In this document: positions 34,342-42,928 of the stretch, piece by piece | Layout of the letters: each line of letters opens with the position of its first letter | How positions within the stretch are numbered: the stretch's first letter is position 1 | Assembly: GCA_016717335.1 (NCBI GenBank) | Contig: JADKFS010000001.1 | Location: forward strand, 1,736,001-1,800,000 | Origin: Candidatus Ribeiella danica | GTDB taxonomy: Bacteria > Chloroflexota > Chloroflexia > Chloroflexales > Roseiflexaceae | Length of the DNA: 64,000 nt | Direction of reading: 5' to 3' | Notes under the pieces: model-generated | Seen by the model: the letters and a program-made list of their open reading frames with translations, nothing else | Told to the model about the DNA's origin: nothing | Databases searched by the model: none | Program-made: the position numbers and the translations under genes

Positions 34342-35742
34342 CTACTGCACCTCGCGGCGGGCCACGCCCTCGTCGAGCGCGGCCTGCGCGACGGCGGCGG
34401 CGACAGCCGGCACGATCGCGCGGTTGAACACGCTCGGGATGATGTACTCCTCGCTCAGCTCGTCGGGCGGGATCACCGCGGCCAGCGCCTCGGCCGCCGC
34501 CAGCCGCATGCCCGGCGTGATCGCGCGCGCCCGCACGTCCAGCGCGCCGCGGAAGATGCCCGGGAAGCTCAGCACGTTGTTGATCTGGTTGGAGTAGTCC
34601 GACCGCCCGGTCGCCACGATCCGGGCGACGTCCTGCAGCAGCTCGGGGTCACCCTCGGGGATGGGGTTGGCCAGCCCGAACACGATCGCATCGTGGGCCA
34701 TGCGTCGCACCATGTCGGCGGTCAGGATATTGCCGACCGACACGCCGACGAAGGCATCGGCGCCGACGAGCGCCTCGCGCAGGCCGCCGGAGCGCCGCTC
34801 GCGGTTGGTCGACTCGGCCACGTAGCGCTGCATCGGCGGCAGCCCCTCCACGTCGTCGCTGCGCAAGATCCCGCGCAGGTCGCAGGCGGTCACCTCGCCG
34901 ACGCCGGCGGCCAACAGGTTCAGGATGATCGCCGTGCCGGCCGCGCCGACGCCGTTCACCACCACCCGCACGTCGGCCAGCCGCTTGCCGACGATCTGCA
35001 GCGCGTTGCGCAGCGCCGCCAGCACGACCACCGCCGTGCCGTGCTGGTCGTCGTGCATCACCGGAATGTCGAGCCGCTCGCGCAGCTGCTCCTCGACCGA
35101 AAAGCACTTCGGCGCGGCGATGTCCTCCAGGTTGATCGCGCCGAACACCGGCGCGATCTGCTCGACCGTCGCCACGATCGTGTCGGCATCCTGGCTCTGC
35201 AGGCAGATCGGGAAGGCGTCGATGTCGGCCAGTTCCTTGAACAGAATGGCCTTGCCCTCCATCACCGGCAGAGCCGCCGCCGCGCCCAGGTTGCCCAGCC
35301 CCAGCACCGCGCTGCCGTCGGTGACGACCGCCAGGCTGTTGTGCTTGATCGTGAGCGTGTGCACCGCCTCGGGGTAGTCGGCGATGCGGCGGCAGACCCG
35401 CGCCACGCCGGGGGTGTAGACCATCGAGAGGTCGTCGCGGCTCTTGAGCGGCACGCGGCTCTGCACCCCCAGCTTGCCGCCCAAGTGCGCCAGAAAGACC
35501 CGGTCGCTGGCCTGCAGCACCTCGACGCCGGGGATCTGGTTGAGCGCGGCGACGAGCTGCTCGCCGTGCTCGTCGTCCTGCACGCGCACCGAGATGTCGC
35601 GGATCATCACGCTGCGCTCGGCGCGCACGATGTCGATCGCGCCGATGTCGCCGCCGTTCTCGCCGATCGTGGTGGTCAGGCGGCCCAGCATGCCTGGGCG
35701 ATTGGGGATCCGGCAGCGGATCGTGAGCGGGTAGGCGATCAT
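34342..35742 (-). CDS. NAD(P)-dependent malic enzyme with N-terminal ACT domain
   Basis: 466 residues from ATG 35742 (gaggaga Shine-Dalgarno); an upstream GTG-type extension to 35778 is not needed. Residues 1-75 form an ACT domain (LTIRCRIPNRPGMLGRLTTTIGENGGDIGAIDIVR), a ligand-sensing fold likely giving amino-acid control. The malic enzyme part follows: VYTPGVARVC, LGLGNLGAAAALPVMEGKA, catalytic Lys region, metal site DIAAPKCFSVEE, HDDQHGTAVV, and dinucleotide motif VVNGVGAAGTAI. It decarboxylates malate to pyruvate with CO2 and NAD(P)H. Cytoplasmic. No tight operon partner; the next gene on this strand, a phosphotransferase, is upstream beyond a palindromic element. Confidence 0.93.
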   Translation of the reverse strand: MIAYPLTIRCRIPNRPGMLGRLTTTIGENGGDIGAIDIVRAERSVMIRDISVRVQDDEHGEQLVAALNQIPGVEVLQASDRVFLAHLGGKLGVQSRVPLKSRDDLSMVYTPGVARVCRRIADYPEAVHTLTIKHNSLAVVTDGSAVLGLGNLGAAAALPVMEGKAILFKELADIDAFPICLQSQDADTIVATVEQIAPVFGAINLEDIAAPKCFSVEEQLRERLDIPVMHDDQHGTAVVVLAALRNALQIVGKRLADVRVVVNGVGAAGTAIILNLLAAGVGEVTACDLRGILRSDDVEGLPPMQRYVAESTNRERRSGGLREALVGADAFVGVSVGNILTADMVRRMAHDAIVFGLANPIPEGDPELLQDVARIVATGRSDYSNQINNVLSFPGIFRGALDVRARAITPGMRLAAAEALAAVIPPDELSEEYIIPSVFNRAIVPAVAAAVAQAALDEGVARREVQ

Positions 35743-35886
35743 GTGTTGTGTTCTCCTCAGTAAAGACGCAACCGTCATTGTCGTTCACCCCTCCCACCAC
35801 GGGAGGAGATGCTATTGTTGGTGGTGTGGCCGCCCGCCCTCACCCCCCTGCCCCCCGCTCCCGTCACCACGGCAGAGGGGGATTCT

Positions 35887-35933
35887 TGGCCGATGGCGTA
35901 GTTTCGGCTAAGCCGAAACTACGCCATCGGCCA
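35887..35933. repeat. Composite palindromic element, copy 5
   Basis: Perfect 23-bp inverted repeat: tggccgatggcgtagtttcg... (35887-35909) against 35911-35933, one-base centre. Preceded by the common gattcttgg lead-in and a ccccctgccccccgctcccg stretch. The core is unrelated in sequence to the copies at 19, 30 and 34 kb, yet fully paired. Confidence 0.8.
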
Positions 35934-35962
35934 GTGTTGACCCCTGCTCCAGGGGTGTGGAA

Positions 35963-36856
35963 TCATCTGGGCAGCGCGGCGCGCAGCTGCGCCAGCCCCG
36001 CGTCGACGTGCGGCTGCAGGCCGGTGCGCAGACCGAACAGGATCTCGTTGAATGGCATCACGAAGCGGTAGAAGGCCATGCGCTCGCGGAATGTCGGGTC
36101 GACCTCGCGCCGGTACGCGGCCAGCGCCAGCTCGGCGAAGCCGGCGCCGTAGTCGTCCAGCAGGCCGGTGAAGTCGAGCGCGGGGTCGCCAATCGCGGCG
36201 TCGCCCCAGTCGATGATCCCGCTGACCGTGCCGCCGGCCGGGTCGACCAGGATGTGGTCGCCGCTCAGGTCGCAGTGGGCCAGCGCGGGCCGGAACCGGA
36301 AGTTGGCGTCGTGCTCCAGGAAGCCGGCCCAGCGCCGCGCGACCCGCGCGCGCGCGTCGGCGTCGAGCAGCGGCAACACGCGCGCCTGCACGTCGGCGTA
36401 CTGGTTGCGGTAGCGCAGGCGCCACTGCGCCGCGTCGCCGCCCTGCACCCCGCAGCGCGCGGCCTGCTCGACCGGGAAGCCGTGCAGGTCGCTCAGGAAG
36501 CCGCCCAGCTGCGCCGCGATCCCGGCCCGGCCCAGGGCCGCGAGCAGGCCGGGGCGCAGCTGCTCGCCCGCGAGCATCCGGTAGCCGACGAACACCTGCC
36601 GGTAGGGCGGCCGGCCGTCCCAGACATACGCGAACCGTGGCAGCGGCAGCGCCACGCGCCCGGCCAGCGCCTCCAGCAGCAGCGCCTCCATGCGATACTG
36701 CGGCTCGACGTCCGGGCGCTTCGGGAAGCGAAAGATCAGCTCGCCGTCGACCACGACCGCGACGCTGTCCCAGCCCTGCGAGACGAACTCGCAGGTGTTG
36801 ATCGCAAGCTCGGGGAAGCAGGCGGCGATGATGTCGCGGTAGTGTTCAGTCATCAT
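35963..36856 (-). CDS. Aminoglycoside-phosphotransferase-family (APH) kinase
   Basis: 297 residues from ATG 36856; the frame upstream to 36913 reads through an octamer array and is rejected. Protein-kinase-like fold: ATP site FVSQGWDSVAVVVDGELIFRFPKR, catalytic Brenner motif LAHCDLSGDHILVD with the base Asp, and metal motif GIIDWGDAAIGDPALDF. APH-family kinases phosphorylate antibiotics, choline, homoserine or macrolides; the substrate here cannot be assigned, and resistance should not be assumed. It stands 106 nt 5' of the malic-enzyme upstream element and downstream of purB on the same strand. Confidence 0.85.
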   Translation of the reverse strand: MMTEHYRDIIAACFPELAINTCEFVSQGWDSVAVVVDGELIFRFPKRPDVEPQYRMEALLLEALAGRVALPLPRFAYVWDGRPPYRQVFVGYRMLAGEQLRPGLLAALGRAGIAAQLGGFLSDLHGFPVEQAARCGVQGGDAAQWRLRYRNQYADVQARVLPLLDADARARVARRWAGFLEHDANFRFRPALAHCDLSGDHILVDPAGGTVSGIIDWGDAAIGDPALDFTGLLDDYGAGFAELALAAYRREVDPTFRERMAFYRFVMPFNEILFGLRTGLQPHVDAGLAQLRAALPR

Positions 36857-36879
36857 GCATGTTGTCCCGGCTGCGCGAC

Positions 36880-36970
36880 AAGGAGACAAGGAGACAAGGA
36901 GACAAGGAGACAAGGAGACAAGGAGATAGACCGAAACTCCTATCCCCTATCCCCTATCCCCTGGCCCCTG
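36880..36970. repeat. Octamer/heptamer arrays between purB and the APH-family gene
   Basis: Five or more acaaggag octamers (36878-36925) followed by heptamers ctatccc (36940-36962) and a ggcccct pair. No gene. Related to the octamer arrays near 31.0 and 47.3 kb. Confidence 0.8.
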
Positions 36971-36977
36971 GCCACGC

Positions 36978-38351
36978 CTACCACCCCTTCACGATCGTTC
37001 TTGCGAGCTGGGCGGCCTTGCCGGTGTAGCCCTCGGGCGTGAGCGCGCGCAGCTCGGCCTTGACGTCCTCGGAGACGTCGAGCGTCTCGACGAAGGCGCG
37101 CAGGTCCTCCAGCGTGAGCGCGCGGCCGCGGGTGAGCCGCTTGAGCACCTCGTAGGGCTCGGGGTAGCCCTCGCGCCGCAGGATCGTCTGCACCGCCTCG
37201 GCCAGCACCTCCGGGTGGGCCTGCAGGTCGGTCCGCAGCCGCTCGTGGTCGACCGCCAGCCGGCCCAGGCCGCGGGCGATCCGGCGGTGCGCGAACAGGC
37301 TGTGGCCGAAGGCGACGCCCAGGTTCCGCAGCACCGTGCTGTCCGACAGGTCGCGCTGCAGCCGCGAGATCGGCAGCTTGCGGCTGAAGAACTCCAGCAG
37401 CGCGACGGCCAGACCCAGGTTGCCCTCGGCGTTCTCGAAGTCGATCGGGTTGACCTTGTGCGGCATCGTCGAGGAGCCGACCTCGCCGGGCTTGGGCGCC
37501 TGGACCAGGTAGCCGTCGCTGATGTAGCGCCAGAGGTCCTGGCAGAGGTCGATCAGCAGCGTGTCGGCGCGCTTGAGCGCGTCGCACAGCTCGGCCAGCG
37601 AGTCGTGCGGCTCGATCTGGGTGGTCAGCTGCAGCGGCTCCAGGTCCAGAAAGCGCACGAAGGCGCGGCCGAACGCCAGCCAGTCGACCTTGGGCAGCGC
37701 GGCGGCGTGGGCGGCAAAGGTGCCGCTGGCGCCGTTGAGCTTGCCGGTCAGCTTGATCTGCGCCAGCGTGGCGTGGGCGCGCCGCAGCCGCGCGACGAAC
37801 ACGGCGACCTCCTTACCGAGGGTCGTCGGCGTGGCCGGCTGGCCGTGGGTGCGCGCGAGCATGGGCGTCTCGGCCTCGCGCAGCGCCAGCTCGTGCAGCG
37901 CGCCGCCGAGCTGGGCCAGCGCCGGCAGCAGCACCAGGTCGCGCGCCTCGCGCAGCATCAGCGCGTAGGCCAGGTTGTTGATATCCTCGGAGGTCAGCGC
38001 GAAGTGGACCGCCTCCTTCCACGCGCCGAGGCCGAGCCGGTCGAGCTGCTCGCGCAGCCAGTACTCGACCGCCTTGACGTCGTGGTTGACCTTGCGGTCC
38101 CACGCGGCGATCGCCTCGGCGTCCTCGGGGCGGAAGGCGCGGTAGAGCCCGCGCAGCTCGGCGACGGCCTGCGCGTCGAGCGTGGGGACGAAGGCGATGT
38201 CGCGGGCCTTCGTCAGAAAGATCAGGTACTCGATCTCGACGCGGGCGCGGTAGCGGAACAGCGCCGCCTCGCTGAAGTAGGCCTCCAGATCGGCCACGTC
38301 GGCGCGGTAGCGCCCGTCGAGCGGCGAGAGCGTCGTCAGCGGGTAGGTCAC
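36978..38351 (-). CDS. purB: Adenylosuccinate lyase
   Basis: 457 residues, as expected for the E. coli-type PurB. It splits SAICAR to AICAR and adenylosuccinate to AMP, releasing fumarate, in purine synthesis. It starts MTYPLTTLSPLDGRYRADVADLEAYFSE, typical of this subgroup; catalytic elements are ARTHGQPATPTTLGKE (catalytic His), TSEDINNLAY, and the fumarase/aspartase signature GSSTMPHKVNPIDFENAEGN. The ATG at 38351 is set by homology. The 740-nt region upstream is filled by a dispersed element, so its promoter must lie within about 100 nt of the start; none is obvious. Confidence 0.96.
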   Translation of the reverse strand: MTYPLTTLSPLDGRYRADVADLEAYFSEAALFRYRARVEIEYLIFLTKARDIAFVPTLDAQAVAELRGLYRAFRPEDAEAIAAWDRKVNHDVKAVEYWLREQLDRLGLGAWKEAVHFALTSEDINNLAYALMLREARDLVLLPALAQLGGALHELALREAETPMLARTHGQPATPTTLGKEVAVFVARLRRAHATLAQIKLTGKLNGASGTFAAHAAALPKVDWLAFGRAFVRFLDLEPLQLTTQIEPHDSLAELCDALKRADTLLIDLCQDLWRYISDGYLVQAPKPGEVGSSTMPHKVNPIDFENAEGNLGLAVALLEFFSRKLPISRLQRDLSDSTVLRNLGVAFGHSLFAHRRIARGLGRLAVDHERLRTDLQAHPEVLAEAVQTILRREGYPEPYEVLKRLTRGRALTLEDLRAFVETLDVSEDVKAELRALTPEGYTGKAAQLARTIVKGW

Positions 38352-38459
38352 ATGGCCTCCATCTGGGTAAGTTCATGTCGGCGAGCGTGCCGCCGTATGA
38401 TAGCACGAGTCGTGGGTGGCTGCGCCCCACTCCCCCGCTGGGGGCGCTGCGCCCCCCGG

Positions 38460-38935
38460 CCCGCCTACTCCTCCTGTGGAGGGCGATCCGATTCTTCCGG
38501 GGCGCTGCGCCCCCGGCCCCCGCCCGGGGGAACCCGCGCCGGTTCAGGTGGCGGCGCCAGCCCTTCTTCCGGGGCGCTGCGCCCCCGGCCCCCGCCCGGG
38601 GGAACCCGCGCCGGTTCAGGTGGCGGCGCCAGCCCTTCTTCCGGGGCGCTGCGCCCCCGGCCCCCCGCCCGGGGGAACCCGCGCCGGTTCCCCCGGCCCC
38701 CCTCCGGCAAATGATGCCGTACCAATTGCATTGCTTGTGGCGCATGCCCATCCACATTCCTGCGGGGCGGGTTGCCGTCCGCCGCGCGTGGATTCAGCCG
38801 GGCATGCGCGTCAGGCATTGCACATGAGGCAGCATCATTTTGGGGTCCAGGGGCGAAGCCCCGCCCGCGCGCCGCGCAGGCGCACTATGCCCGTGCCGCG
38901 GGGGCGTGGGGCGCGCAGCCCCCACACCACATATT
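38460..38935 (-). repeat. GC-rich dispersed element, copy 4 (left of fdhD)
   Basis: Minus-orientation copy with all landmarks: ccaggggcgaag at 38858-38869, ggattcagccgggcatgcgc at 38789-38809, hairpin around gcgggttgccgtccgc, gtggcgcatgccc, then cctccggcaaatgatgccg and the G/C-rich tail. The tail is expanded to three units of 72 nt (starts at 38492, 38564, 38636). It leads directly into the fdhD -10 box. Nearly identical in parts to the copy at 40012-40515. Confidence 0.8.
38492..38707. repeat. Three-copy 72-nt tandem repeat
   Basis: Units begin ttcttccggggcgctgcg at 38492, 38564 and 38636, near-identical to each other (the third shorter and differing at its end). It is the expanded tail module of the dispersed element; the copy at 40040 holds two such units. 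Confidence 0.85.
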
Positions 38936-38942
38936 TTTAGGC

Positions 38943-38948
38943 TATAAT
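38943..38948 (+). promoter_or_regulatory. -10 box upstream of fdhD
   Basis: Perfect TATAAT right after the dispersed element, preceded by an AT-rich patch (atatttttag). No good -35. The fdhD ATG is 141 nt downstream. Confidence 0.4.
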
Positions 38949-39089
38949 GAGCGCGCCCAGCACCGACACCGCAGCGCCAGGCACACAACCTGCATGCGCT
39001 TGAGACGAAGGACGAGACACCGCCGCAGGCGCGGCCCCTCGTCTGTTATCTGTCGTCTCAGCGCGGCACGCGCGGAACGAAACGCAGCC

Positions 39090-39956
39090 ATGGCCGACCC
39101 GACCCTGGAGTTCGACTATATCGAGTACGACGGCGCGCGCATGACCAGCGTGGTCCGCCCGGTGATCGTCGAGACCCCCTGGGCGCTGTTCGTGGACCGG
39201 CGCGAGTGGGTCACGTTCATGTGCTCGCCGGTCGGCCTGCACCAGCTCGCCCTGGGCTTCCTGCTCTCCGAGGGCGCGATCGGCGGGCTGGACGACGTGT
39301 GGCAGCTCAGGGTCCATCTGGACGAGCGCCTGGTCTACATGTACTTCCCCGAGGCGGGCCTGAACGGCGAGATCCGGCTGCCGACCTGCGAGGAGGCGAT
39401 CGGCAGCATCGACGTGCGGCTGCGCCGCCCGGCGCCGGCCCGGCCCGCCAGGCGCATCCTGACCTCGGGCTGCGGCGGCGGGGTGACGTTCGACGATCTC
39501 TCGGGCGAGCGCCCGCCGCTGCGGAGCGACGCGCAGGTGACGGTCGAGCAGGTCGCCGCGCTGATGGGCCAGCTCAACGACGCCGCCTCGCTCTACCGCG
39601 CCAGCCGCGGCGTGCACTCCTCGGCGCTGGCGGACGGCGAGCGGCTGCTGGTGCTGGCCGAGGACGTCGGCCGCCACAACACGCTCGACAAGATCCGCGG
39701 CGCGTGCATGCTGGACGGGATCGCGACGCGCGGCCGGATTCTGATCAGCAGCGGGCGGATCTCGTCGGAGATGATCACCAAGGCGCGCAAGATGGAGGTG
39801 CCGATCGTGATCTCGCGCACCTCGCCGACGGCGCTGTCGATCCGGCTGGCCAGGGCCTGGAATATGACGCTGATCGGCTACGTGCGCAGCCGGCGCATGC
39901 GCGTCTACGCCGGGGCCGAGCGAGTCGGCCTCGCGCAAAGCGCGGGCGAGTCCTAA
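39090..39956 (+). CDS. fdhD: Formate dehydrogenase accessory sulfurtransferase FdhD
   Basis: 288 residues from ATG 39090. FdhD carries sulfur from a cysteine desulfurase to the molybdenum cofactor of formate dehydrogenase, needed for activity. Motifs: N-terminal ETPWALFVDRREW, MCSPVGLHQLALGFLLSEG, ILTSGCGGG (E. coli has CxxC here; only the first Cys is kept, which is common outside enterobacteria), GVHSSALAD, EDVGRHNTLDKIRGACML and SSGRISSEMITKARKMEVPIVISRTSPTALSI. The formate dehydrogenase operon follows 720 nt downstream on the same strand. The gene is bracketed by two same-orientation copies of the dispersed element. Confidence 0.94.
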   Translation: MADPTLEFDYIEYDGARMTSVVRPVIVETPWALFVDRREWVTFMCSPVGLHQLALGFLLSEGAIGGLDDVWQLRVHLDERLVYMYFPEAGLNGEIRLPTCEEAIGSIDVRLRRPAPARPARRILTSGCGGGVTFDDLSGERPPLRSDAQVTVEQVAALMGQLNDAASLYRASRGVHSSALADGERLLVLAEDVGRHNTLDKIRGACMLDGIATRGRILISSGRISSEMITKARKMEVPIVISRTSPTALSIRLARAWNMTLIGYVRSRRMRVYAGAERVGLAQSAGES

Positions 39957-40011
39957 GCGCCTCGCCTGTTGCCTTTTGCCTCTTCCGGGGCGTCGCGCCC
40001 CTGGCCCTCCG

Positions 40012-40515
40012 CCTACTCCTCCTGCGGAGGGCGATCCGATTCTTCCGGGGCGCTGCGCCCCCGGCCCCCCGCCCGGGGGAACCCTCGCCGGTTCAGGTGG
40101 CGGCGCCAGGTGCTTTCCGGGGCGCTGCGCCCCCGGCCCCCCGCCCGGGGGAACCCTCGCCGGTTCCCCCGGCCCCCCTCCGGCAAATGATGCCGTACCA
40201 ATTGCATTGCTTGTGGCGCATGCCTATCACCATGTTTGCGGGGCGAGTTGCATCCCGCCGTGCGTGGATTCAGCCGGGCATGCGCGTCAAGCGCTGGAAA
40301 TGAGGTGAGTTTATTTTGGGGTCCAGGGGCGAGAGCCCCGGCCGGGGGCGGTGGGGGTGGCGGCCCACCCCCACCGCGGGGGTACGGGGGCCGCGCAGGC
40401 CCCCGCAGGTCGAGTGTGAACGATCCCCACCCGCGGGGGCACGGGGGGCGCGCAGACCCCCGGAAACACTGGGGGTGCAGCCCACGCAGGGGCACGGGGC
40501 GCAGCCCCACGCTCC
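40012..40515 (-). repeat. GC-rich dispersed element, copy 5 (right of fdhD)
   Basis: Minus-orientation copy sharing long near-identical stretches with copy 4, including cctcctgcggagggcgatccg lead-in (one base differs), two tail units starting at about 40040 and 40113, ccaattgcattgcttgtggc, and ggattcagccgggcatgcgc. It continues into G/C-rich units and stops just before the TATAAT at 40524. No gene in 39957-40678. Confidence 0.8.
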
Positions 40516-40523
40516 TTTTAGTG

Positions 40524-40529
40524 TATAAT
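40524..40529 (+). promoter_or_regulatory. -10 box of the formate dehydrogenase operon
   Basis: Perfect TATAAT at the exit of the dispersed element; 150 nt to the first ATG. No recognisable -35, suggesting regulated use. Confidence 0.45.
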
Positions 40530-40678
40530 AGGGCAGCTCTACCATATTGTACCCATATCTGCGCGCGCCACCCGCGCCGTTCGAAGACGGCGTGGCGCGA
40601 CTCGTATCGCCAGGCCCATCGGCCCGGCGCGGCTACGCTACCGTTCGGCCTGCCGCCGCTCGCTCTGGAGACGATCGT

Positions 40679-42844
40679 ATGCACGCTGAACTGCAAGCTC
40701 GCCTGTCCCAGCTGAGCAATGACGTCCGCACCGGCCAAGTCGACCGCGCGGCACTGTTCTGGCTGAAGGTGTTCGCCGATGCGGCGATAGCTGATGCCGG
40801 CCAGGTGCGCTCCGATCGCTGGGTCGAGGCCGGGCTGGACGCCGCCCGCGCGACGCCCGGCCTGTCGGCCACGGCGCTGCCCCCGCGCCAGCAGCTGATC
40901 GCCCGCTACGACCTGTTCAGCTTCGTCCGCATGCGCGACGCCGCCGAGCTGCGCGGCGCGGCGCTGGCCGGCCTGGACTGGCAGCGCAAGTACCACGTCG
41001 GCCTGGTGCCCGAGCTGGCCGGCGACCTGGCGGCGCTGCAGGCCTGGGCCGACCACCACTGGGCCACGCTCGGCGGCGTCGCGCCCGAGCTGGTCGCGCT
41101 CGAGGCCACGCTGGAGCGCCACCGGCCGTGGGGCCGCGCCGGGCTGATCGAGGCCCTGCACGATACACAGGCGATCTTCGGCGGCTGGCTGCCGCGCGAC
41201 GCGGTCGAGCGGGTGGCCGCCGCGCTCGACCTGCCGGCGGCCGACGTGCAGGGCGTGATCGAGTTCTACGAGATGTTCCACGACCACCCGGTCGGCCGCC
41301 GGGTCGTCCGCGTCTGCCAGGATGGCCCCTGCGGCATGGCCGGCGCCGACGCGCTGCTGGACGGCCTGTGCCGGCGGCTCGGCGTCGAGCCGGGCCAGAC
41401 CACCCCCGACGGCGAGTACACGGTCGAGCCGGTGCGCTGCCTGGGCCTGTGCGACCGCGCTCCGGCCGCGCTGGTCAACCACCAGCGCTACGGCTGGCTC
41501 GACCCGGCCGCGCCCGAGGCGCTGCTGGACGGGACCCCGCCCGTGGAGACGCAGATCGTCGGCGGGATGATCCGCCTGGCGCTCGCGAACGTCGGCGTGG
41601 TCGACCCGACCAGCGTCGAGGCCTACCGCACCCAGGGCGGCCTGGCCGCGCTGCACAAGGCGCTGCGCATGTCGCCGGCCCAGGTGATCGAGGAGGTCAA
41701 GCAGAGCAAGCTGGTCGGGCGCGGCGGCGCTGCGTTCCCGGCCGGGCTGAAGTGGCAGCTTACCGCCGACAACCCGCCCGGCCCGCGCCACGTGATCTGC
41801 AACGCCGACGAGAGCGAGCCGGGCGCGTTCAAGGACCGCGTGCTGCTGGAGGGCGATCCGTTCCGCATCCTGGAAGGGCTGATCATCGCGTGCTACGCCG
41901 TAGGCGCCGCGCAGGGCTTCGTCTACATCCGCGGCGAGTACCACCAGGGCTACCAGCGCATCAGCGGCGCCGTGCGCCAGCTCGAGGCGGCCGGCTACCT
42001 GGGCGAGAACATCCTGGGCAGCGGCTTCGGCTGCCGGGTCGAGGTGCGGCGCGGCGCGGGCGCGTATATCTGCGGCGAAGAGACCGCGCTGATGGAGAGC
42101 ATCGAGGGCAAGCGCGGCTTCCCGCGCCTCAAGCCGCCGTTCCCGACCACGGCAGGGCTGTGGGGCCGGCCGACCGCGATCAACAACGTCGAGACGCTGG
42201 CGAAGGTGCCGGGGATCATCCTGTACGGCAGCCGCTGGTACAGCAGCCTGGGCACCGGCGACTCGACCGGGACCAAGCTGTTCGCGGTCAGCGGCTCGGT
42301 GCGGCGCCCCGGCGTCTACGAGGTGCCGTTCGGCGTCACGCTGCGCCACCTGATCGACGACCTGGCCGGAGGCCTGCGGCCCGGCCGCGCGGTCCAGGGC
42401 ATCCTGACCGGCGGCGCGGCCGGCGCGTTCCTCACGGCCGAGCAGCTCGACACGCCGCTGAGCTTCGAGGACTTCAAGCAGGTCGGCGGCACGATCGGCG
42501 CCGGGACGCTGATGGTGTTCGATGACAGCGTGGACCTGCGCGACATCCTGGCCAGGATCGGCGGCTTCTTCGCGCACGAGAGCTGCGGCAAGTGCTACCC
42601 CTGCCAGATCGGCACGCAGCGCCAGGCCGAGATCCTGCGGCGCATCGCAGATGGGCAGGCGCGTCCGGGCGACGCCGACACGCTGCGCGAGCTAGGCGCG
42701 GTGATGACCGACACCAGCATCTGCGGGCTCGGCCAGGCCGCCGCGCTGGCGATCCTCAGCGCGCAGCAGCGCTGGCCCGATCTGCTGCGCCCGGCTGCGC
42801 CGGCGAGCGGAAACGGCGCCATGCCGGTCATCGCGCTGCAGTGA
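40679..42844 (+). CDS. NAD-dependent formate dehydrogenase diaphorase subunit (NuoE-NuoF fusion)
   Basis: 721 residues from ATG 40679 (ctggag upstream). Residues 1-150 are a helical extension with no family I recognise. Residues about 155-300 are NuoE-like, binding [2Fe-2S] via C213, C218, C254 and C258. Residues about 335-700 are NuoF-like: GRGGAAFPAGLKW (348-359 region), CNADESEPGAFKDR (374-387), GAYICGEETAL, and a [4Fe-4S] site with C636, C639, C642 and C682. It holds FMN and passes electrons from formate to NAD+. Order with the next two genes matches soluble NAD-linked formate dehydrogenases (FdsB plus FdsG fused). Cytoplasmic. Confidence 0.9.
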   Translation: MHAELQARLSQLSNDVRTGQVDRAALFWLKVFADAAIADAGQVRSDRWVEAGLDAARATPGLSATALPPRQQLIARYDLFSFVRMRDAAELRGAALAGLDWQRKYHVGLVPELAGDLAALQAWADHHWATLGGVAPELVALEATLERHRPWGRAGLIEALHDTQAIFGGWLPRDAVERVAAALDLPAADVQGVIEFYEMFHDHPVGRRVVRVCQDGPCGMAGADALLDGLCRRLGVEPGQTTPDGEYTVEPVRCLGLCDRAPAALVNHQRYGWLDPAAPEALLDGTPPVETQIVGGMIRLALANVGVVDPTSVEAYRTQGGLAALHKALRMSPAQVIEEVKQSKLVGRGGAAFPAGLKWQLTADNPPGPRHVICNADESEPGAFKDRVLLEGDPFRILEGLIIACYAVGAAQGFVYIRGEYHQGYQRISGAVRQLEAAGYLGENILGSGFGCRVEVRRGAGAYICGEETALMESIEGKRGFPRLKPPFPTTAGLWGRPTAINNVETLAKVPGIILYGSRWYSSLGTGDSTGTKLFAVSGSVRRPGVYEVPFGVTLRHLIDDLAGGLRPGRAVQGILTGGAAGAFLTAEQLDTPLSFEDFKQVGGTIGAGTLMVFDDSVDLRDILARIGGFFAHESCGKCYPCQIGTQRQAEILRRIADGQARPGDADTLRELGAVMTDTSICGLGQAAALAILSAQQRWPDLLRPAAPASGNGAMPVIALQ

Positions 42845-42928
42845 CCCTGGCAAGCGCCGCCGCGCGCGGCCCGCCGCGATTCGATGACGACGTGGCAACG
42901 ACGAGACTCAGCGCAGAGGAGCATGACG

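Noticed and set aside
35963..36856. Aminoglycoside resistance gene
   Set aside because: APH-family fold alone does not define the substrate; no mobile element or resistance context.
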